DNA from: Algorimicrobium sp002414705
Lineage (GTDB): Bacteria; Bacteroidota; Bacteroidia; Flavobacteriales; Flavobacteriaceae
Direction: 5' to 3'
Assembly: GCA_963972425.1 (NCBI GenBank)
Contig: CAXAUF010000002.1
Span: forward strand, 84,504-148,503
DNA: 64,000 bases
In this document: positions 61,913-64,000 of the stretch, piece by piece
How positions within the stretch are numbered: position 1 is the stretch's first letter
How the letters are laid out: each line of letters begins with the position of its first letter
Translations under genes and position numbers: made by a program
Notes under the pieces: model-generated
What the model saw: only the letters and a program-made list of their open reading frames with translations
Database searches by the model: none
Told to the model about the DNA's origin: nothing

Positions 61913-62686
61913 ATGCGTTTTTTATTTTTCGCATATTTCTTGTTTTTTAATGTCTATGCTTTAAAGGCACAATCAATTCACGGAACTATTTTAGATAGTC
62001 TTTTAAACAACCCACTTGCTTATGCTAATTTAAGTGTTCAAAATTCAAATTATGGCACGTCTACAGATAGTTTAGGGAATTATACATTCGATATAAAAAA
62101 TTACTCTAATGATACGTTGTTAATTTCCATGTTAGGCTATCAGTCCAAAAAAATAGCTTTAAATAGGTTTTTAGAAACTAAATACGAGTTAGATATTCAC
62201 TTAATTACTGCAAATACAAATCTGGATGACGTTCTACTTATTTATAAGAAGAAAAAATATACATCAGCAAAAACGTTAGGTGTTAAACGAAAAAAAGTCA
62301 AATACAGATCGTCTGTTCCTATTGGTTATGAGCGTTGTGTGTTCATTGAAAATGTATCATCTAAAAAAGGAAAAATAAAGCCCGTTAGTTTTAATGTCAA
62401 AAAAGGCGAATCAGATATTTATGAGATACATCCTGTTTATTTCCGAATTAAATTCTATCAAAAAAATAAATATTCAGAAGGACCTGGAGATGCTCTTTCG
62501 TTTTACGATAGTATCTTAAAACCCGCAAATAAGAATCAGACTATTAAAGTTCTGTTTGATGATACCCTTATCCCTTTTTTAGAATCCGGTTTTTTCGTAG
62601 GTATTGAAACTATTAACCCAAATCCTGAAAAACCAAAAGGATCCATGTATGTCACAACACCAAATTTAGTTATGACTTATGAATGA
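61913..62686 (+). CDS. Carboxypeptidase-regulatory-like domain protein, probably frameshifted near its end
   Basis: A 257-residue exported protein starting directly after the preceding stop. A signal peptide ends 'VYALKAQ', and a carboxypeptidase-regulatory-like beta-sandwich follows ('IHGTILDSLLNNPLAYANL', 'STDSLGNYTFDI', 'DTLLISMLGYQSKKIAL'). The last part ('YKKKKYTSAKTLGVKRKK' and onward) is typical of flavobacterial proteins that attach this domain to an extra domain. Translation stops at 62686, but a frame starting at 62679 continues to 62828 with sequence that looks like the missing C-terminus. No function is known. Confidence 0.75.
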   Translation: MRFLFFAYFLFFNVYALKAQSIHGTILDSLLNNPLAYANLSVQNSNYGTSTDSLGNYTFDIKNYSNDTLLISMLGYQSKKIALNRFLETKYELDIHLITANTNLDDVLLIYKKKKYTSAKTLGVKRKKVKYRSSVPIGYERCVFIENVSSKKGKIKPVSFNVKKGESDIYEIHPVYFRIKFYQKNKYSEGPGDALSFYDSILKPANKNQTIKVLFDDTLIPFLESGFFVGIETINPNPEKPKGSMYVTTPNLVMTYE

Positions 62687-62828
62687 TGACGAACCATTAA
62701 CATACTCTAGTTATCGTGGACAACCATGGACGCATTTAAAGCGTAAAATGACATGGAAAGCTTTTGGGAAAACTAGTTATTATTATGCAAATCCATTAAT
62801 AGATTTGGAGGTTCAATTTGAAAAATAA
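62679..62828 (+). pseudogene. Displaced C-terminal part of the preceding gene
   Basis: A 49-codon frame shifted relative to the gene before it, beginning at an ATG that overlaps its stop. The sequence 'DEPLTYSSYRGQPWTHLKRK' and the ending 'SYYYANPLIDLEVQFEK' resemble the natural end of this protein type. A single extra base, or two lost, near 62680 would explain it. It could instead be a tiny coupled gene. Confidence 0.5.
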
Positions 62829-62895
62829 CCTATTAACACTCATTTATTTATAAAAAGTTTAACAAGCCTTAAAAAGTGTAGGAATAAAATATATT

Positions 62896-62903
62896 TACAT
62901 TTG
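62896..62903 (+). promoter_or_regulatory. Candidate -7 promoter element of the ABC transporter operon
   Basis: TACATTTG followed by C fits TAnnTTTG, 64 bases before the ATG at 62968. No TTG is found at the usual -33 distance. Confidence 0.45.
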
Positions 62904-62967
62904 CTGTAACATTTTTGTGTTTTATAAGTCTTACTTGTAGAATAGAATTAAAACAATAAAGTAAATT

Positions 62968-63669
62968 ATGTTAAACATCAGCAAGCTGCACAAATCCTAT
63001 CCAATAGGCGATTCAAGTTTACATGTTTTAAAAGGTATTGATCTTTCCGTAGATGAAGGTGAAATGGTTGCAATCATGGGATCATCAGGTTCTGGAAAAT
63101 CCACTTTATTAAATATTATTGGTATGCTTGATGAAGCGGATGAAGGCGATTATATTCTTGATGGTGTTCCTATTAAAAATTTAACTGAGAAAAAAGCTGC
63201 TATTTATAGAAATAAATTTTTAGGATTTATTTTCCAGTCTTTTAATCTTATTAATTATAAAAATGCTATCGAAAATGTGGCATTACCACTTTATTACCAA
63301 GGTATGAAACGTGCAGAGCGTCAAGAATTGGGTATGTTTCATTTAGAAAAAGTGGGTTTAGCCAATTGGGCACATCACTTACCAAATGAATTATCTGGTG
63401 GTCAAAAACAACGTGTGGCTATTGCACGTGCATTAGCAGCAAATCCAAAATTATTATTGGCTGATGAGCCTACAGGAGCATTAGATACTAAAACATCGTA
63501 TGAAATTATGGCTTTTATCCAACAATTAAATGATGAAGGAAAAACCATACTAATGGTAACGCATGAAGAAGATATTGCCAACATGTGTAAACGCATAGTA
63601 CGCCTAAAAGATGGTGTTATTATTGAAGATATTTTTGTAGAACAAGTTAGAGCCGAGCAGTATGTTTGA
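62968..63669 (+). CDS. MacB/LolD-type ABC transporter ATP-binding protein
   Basis: A 233-residue ATPase of the MacB/LolD/FtsE branch, which energises export or extraction of lipoproteins, peptides or antibiotics through mechanotransmission. It has Walker A 'GSSGSGKST', Q-loop 'FIFQSFNLI', signature 'LSGGQKQRVAIARALA', Walker B 'LLLADEPTGALD' and the H-loop 'MVTHE'. Its stop overlaps the permease start by 8 bases (ATGTTTGA). Confidence 0.96.
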   Translation: MLNISKLHKSYPIGDSSLHVLKGIDLSVDEGEMVAIMGSSGSGKSTLLNIIGMLDEADEGDYILDGVPIKNLTEKKAAIYRNKFLGFIFQSFNLINYKNAIENVALPLYYQGMKRAERQELGMFHLEKVGLANWAHHLPNELSGGQKQRVAIARALAANPKLLLADEPTGALDTKTSYEIMAFIQQLNDEGKTILMVTHEEDIANMCKRIVRLKDGVIIEDIFVEQVRAEQYV

Positions 63670-64000
63670 TTTAGACCTTTGGCGTGAAATATTTCAAAGT
63701 ATCAATAAAAACAGAACGCGGAGTTTGCTTTCTGGTTTTACGGTAGCCTTTGCTATTTTATTGTTCGCCGTGCTTTTTGGTTTAGCAAATGGATTGCAAA
63801 ACACCTTTTCAGAAGCCTTTAATGATGATGCCAATAATTCTATCATGATTTATTCTGGGATGACTACCAAAGCCCATAAAGGGTTGCAAGCTGGTAGACG
63901 TATTCAGTTTAAAAATGAAGATTATTCCTATGTTAAAGAAGAATTTGATGATAAGGTTCAGTTTATAACATCACGAGTATACAGAAATGTAACAGCAACG
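63662..64000 (+). CDS. MacB-like ABC transporter permease, 3' end outside window
   Basis: Only the first 113 codons are present. It starts 'MFDLDLWREIFQSINKNRTR' and continues with one helix ('SGFTVAFAILLFAVLFGLANGL'), then the start of the periplasmic MacB-type domain ('SIMIYSGMTTKAHKGLQAGR'). Together with the overlapping ATPase gene it forms a tripartite-type exporter or lipoprotein-related transporter. The substrate is unknown. Confidence 0.9.
   Translation, partial: MFDLDLWREIFQSINKNRTRSLLSGFTVAFAILLFAVLFGLANGLQNTFSEAFNDDANNSIMIYSGMTTKAHKGLQAGRRIQFKNEDYSYVKEEFDDKVQFITSRVYRNVTAT

Overview
The window is AT-rich chromosomal DNA from a gliding member of the Flavobacteriaceae (Bacteroidota); I cannot fix the genus. 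The evidence is the type IX secretion translocon gene sprA, a RemB-like gliding protein, a complete alternative complex III (act) operon joined to an aa3-type oxidase, many short lipoprotein signals (SAC, FAC, SSC, FGC, FSC), the absence of obvious Shine-Dalgarno sites, and several promoters of the Bacteroidota form TTG-N18/19-TAnnTTTG. Almost every gene is a recognisable housekeeping or respiratory gene. I see no phage, insertion sequence or CRISPR array.

Bases 1-13784 form a glycan-degradation locus. On the minus strand lie a large GH92 mannosidase, an FHS-type sugar transporter and two more GH92 genes, the last cut by the window edge. On the plus strand lie a GH20 hexosaminidase, a CutC-family protein and a GH2 beta-mannosidase. 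Alpha-mannosidases, beta-hexosaminidase and beta-mannosidase together fit stepwise trimming of N-glycans or similar mannose/GlcNAc chains; the transporter would carry in a released sugar. No SusC/SusD pair is visible. A REP-like inverted repeat sits between the transporter and the upstream GH92.

Bases 13785-25600 hold a membrane metallophosphoesterase, a thioredoxin-like protein without active-site cysteines, a polysaccharide deacetylase with a DUF2723 membrane protein, tRNA-Gln(TTG), a tandem universal stress protein, and the rimP-nusA-infB operon. The operon is preceded by a promoter and an intrinsic-terminator-like hairpin.

Bases 25601-38140 hold a SPOR protein and the respiratory operon actABCDEF-coxB-coxA, which would pass electrons from quinol through alternative complex III to the oxidase. 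The remaining oxidase functions are in a second cluster at 56588-61632: heme O synthase, two subunit III genes, subunit IV, a Sco-like protein lacking cysteines, a true Sco and DUF420.

Between them, 38230-56527 carries ruvB, a cytochrome P450, queG, maeB, ruvA, sprA, gcvH, a VanZ-like gene, two TonB-like genes and remB. This is the DNA-repair, tRNA-modification and gliding/secretion neighbourhood. The right end has a small CAMC membrane protein, a carboxypeptidase-regulatory-like protein that looks frameshifted, and the start of a MacB-type ABC transporter.

The observations most worth checking are the rimP leader hairpin, a helix-hairpin-helix tail on the respiratory subunit ActC, one TonB-like C-terminal domain repeated in three adjacent genes including remB, CutC coupled to a mannosidase, and the frameshift at about 62680.
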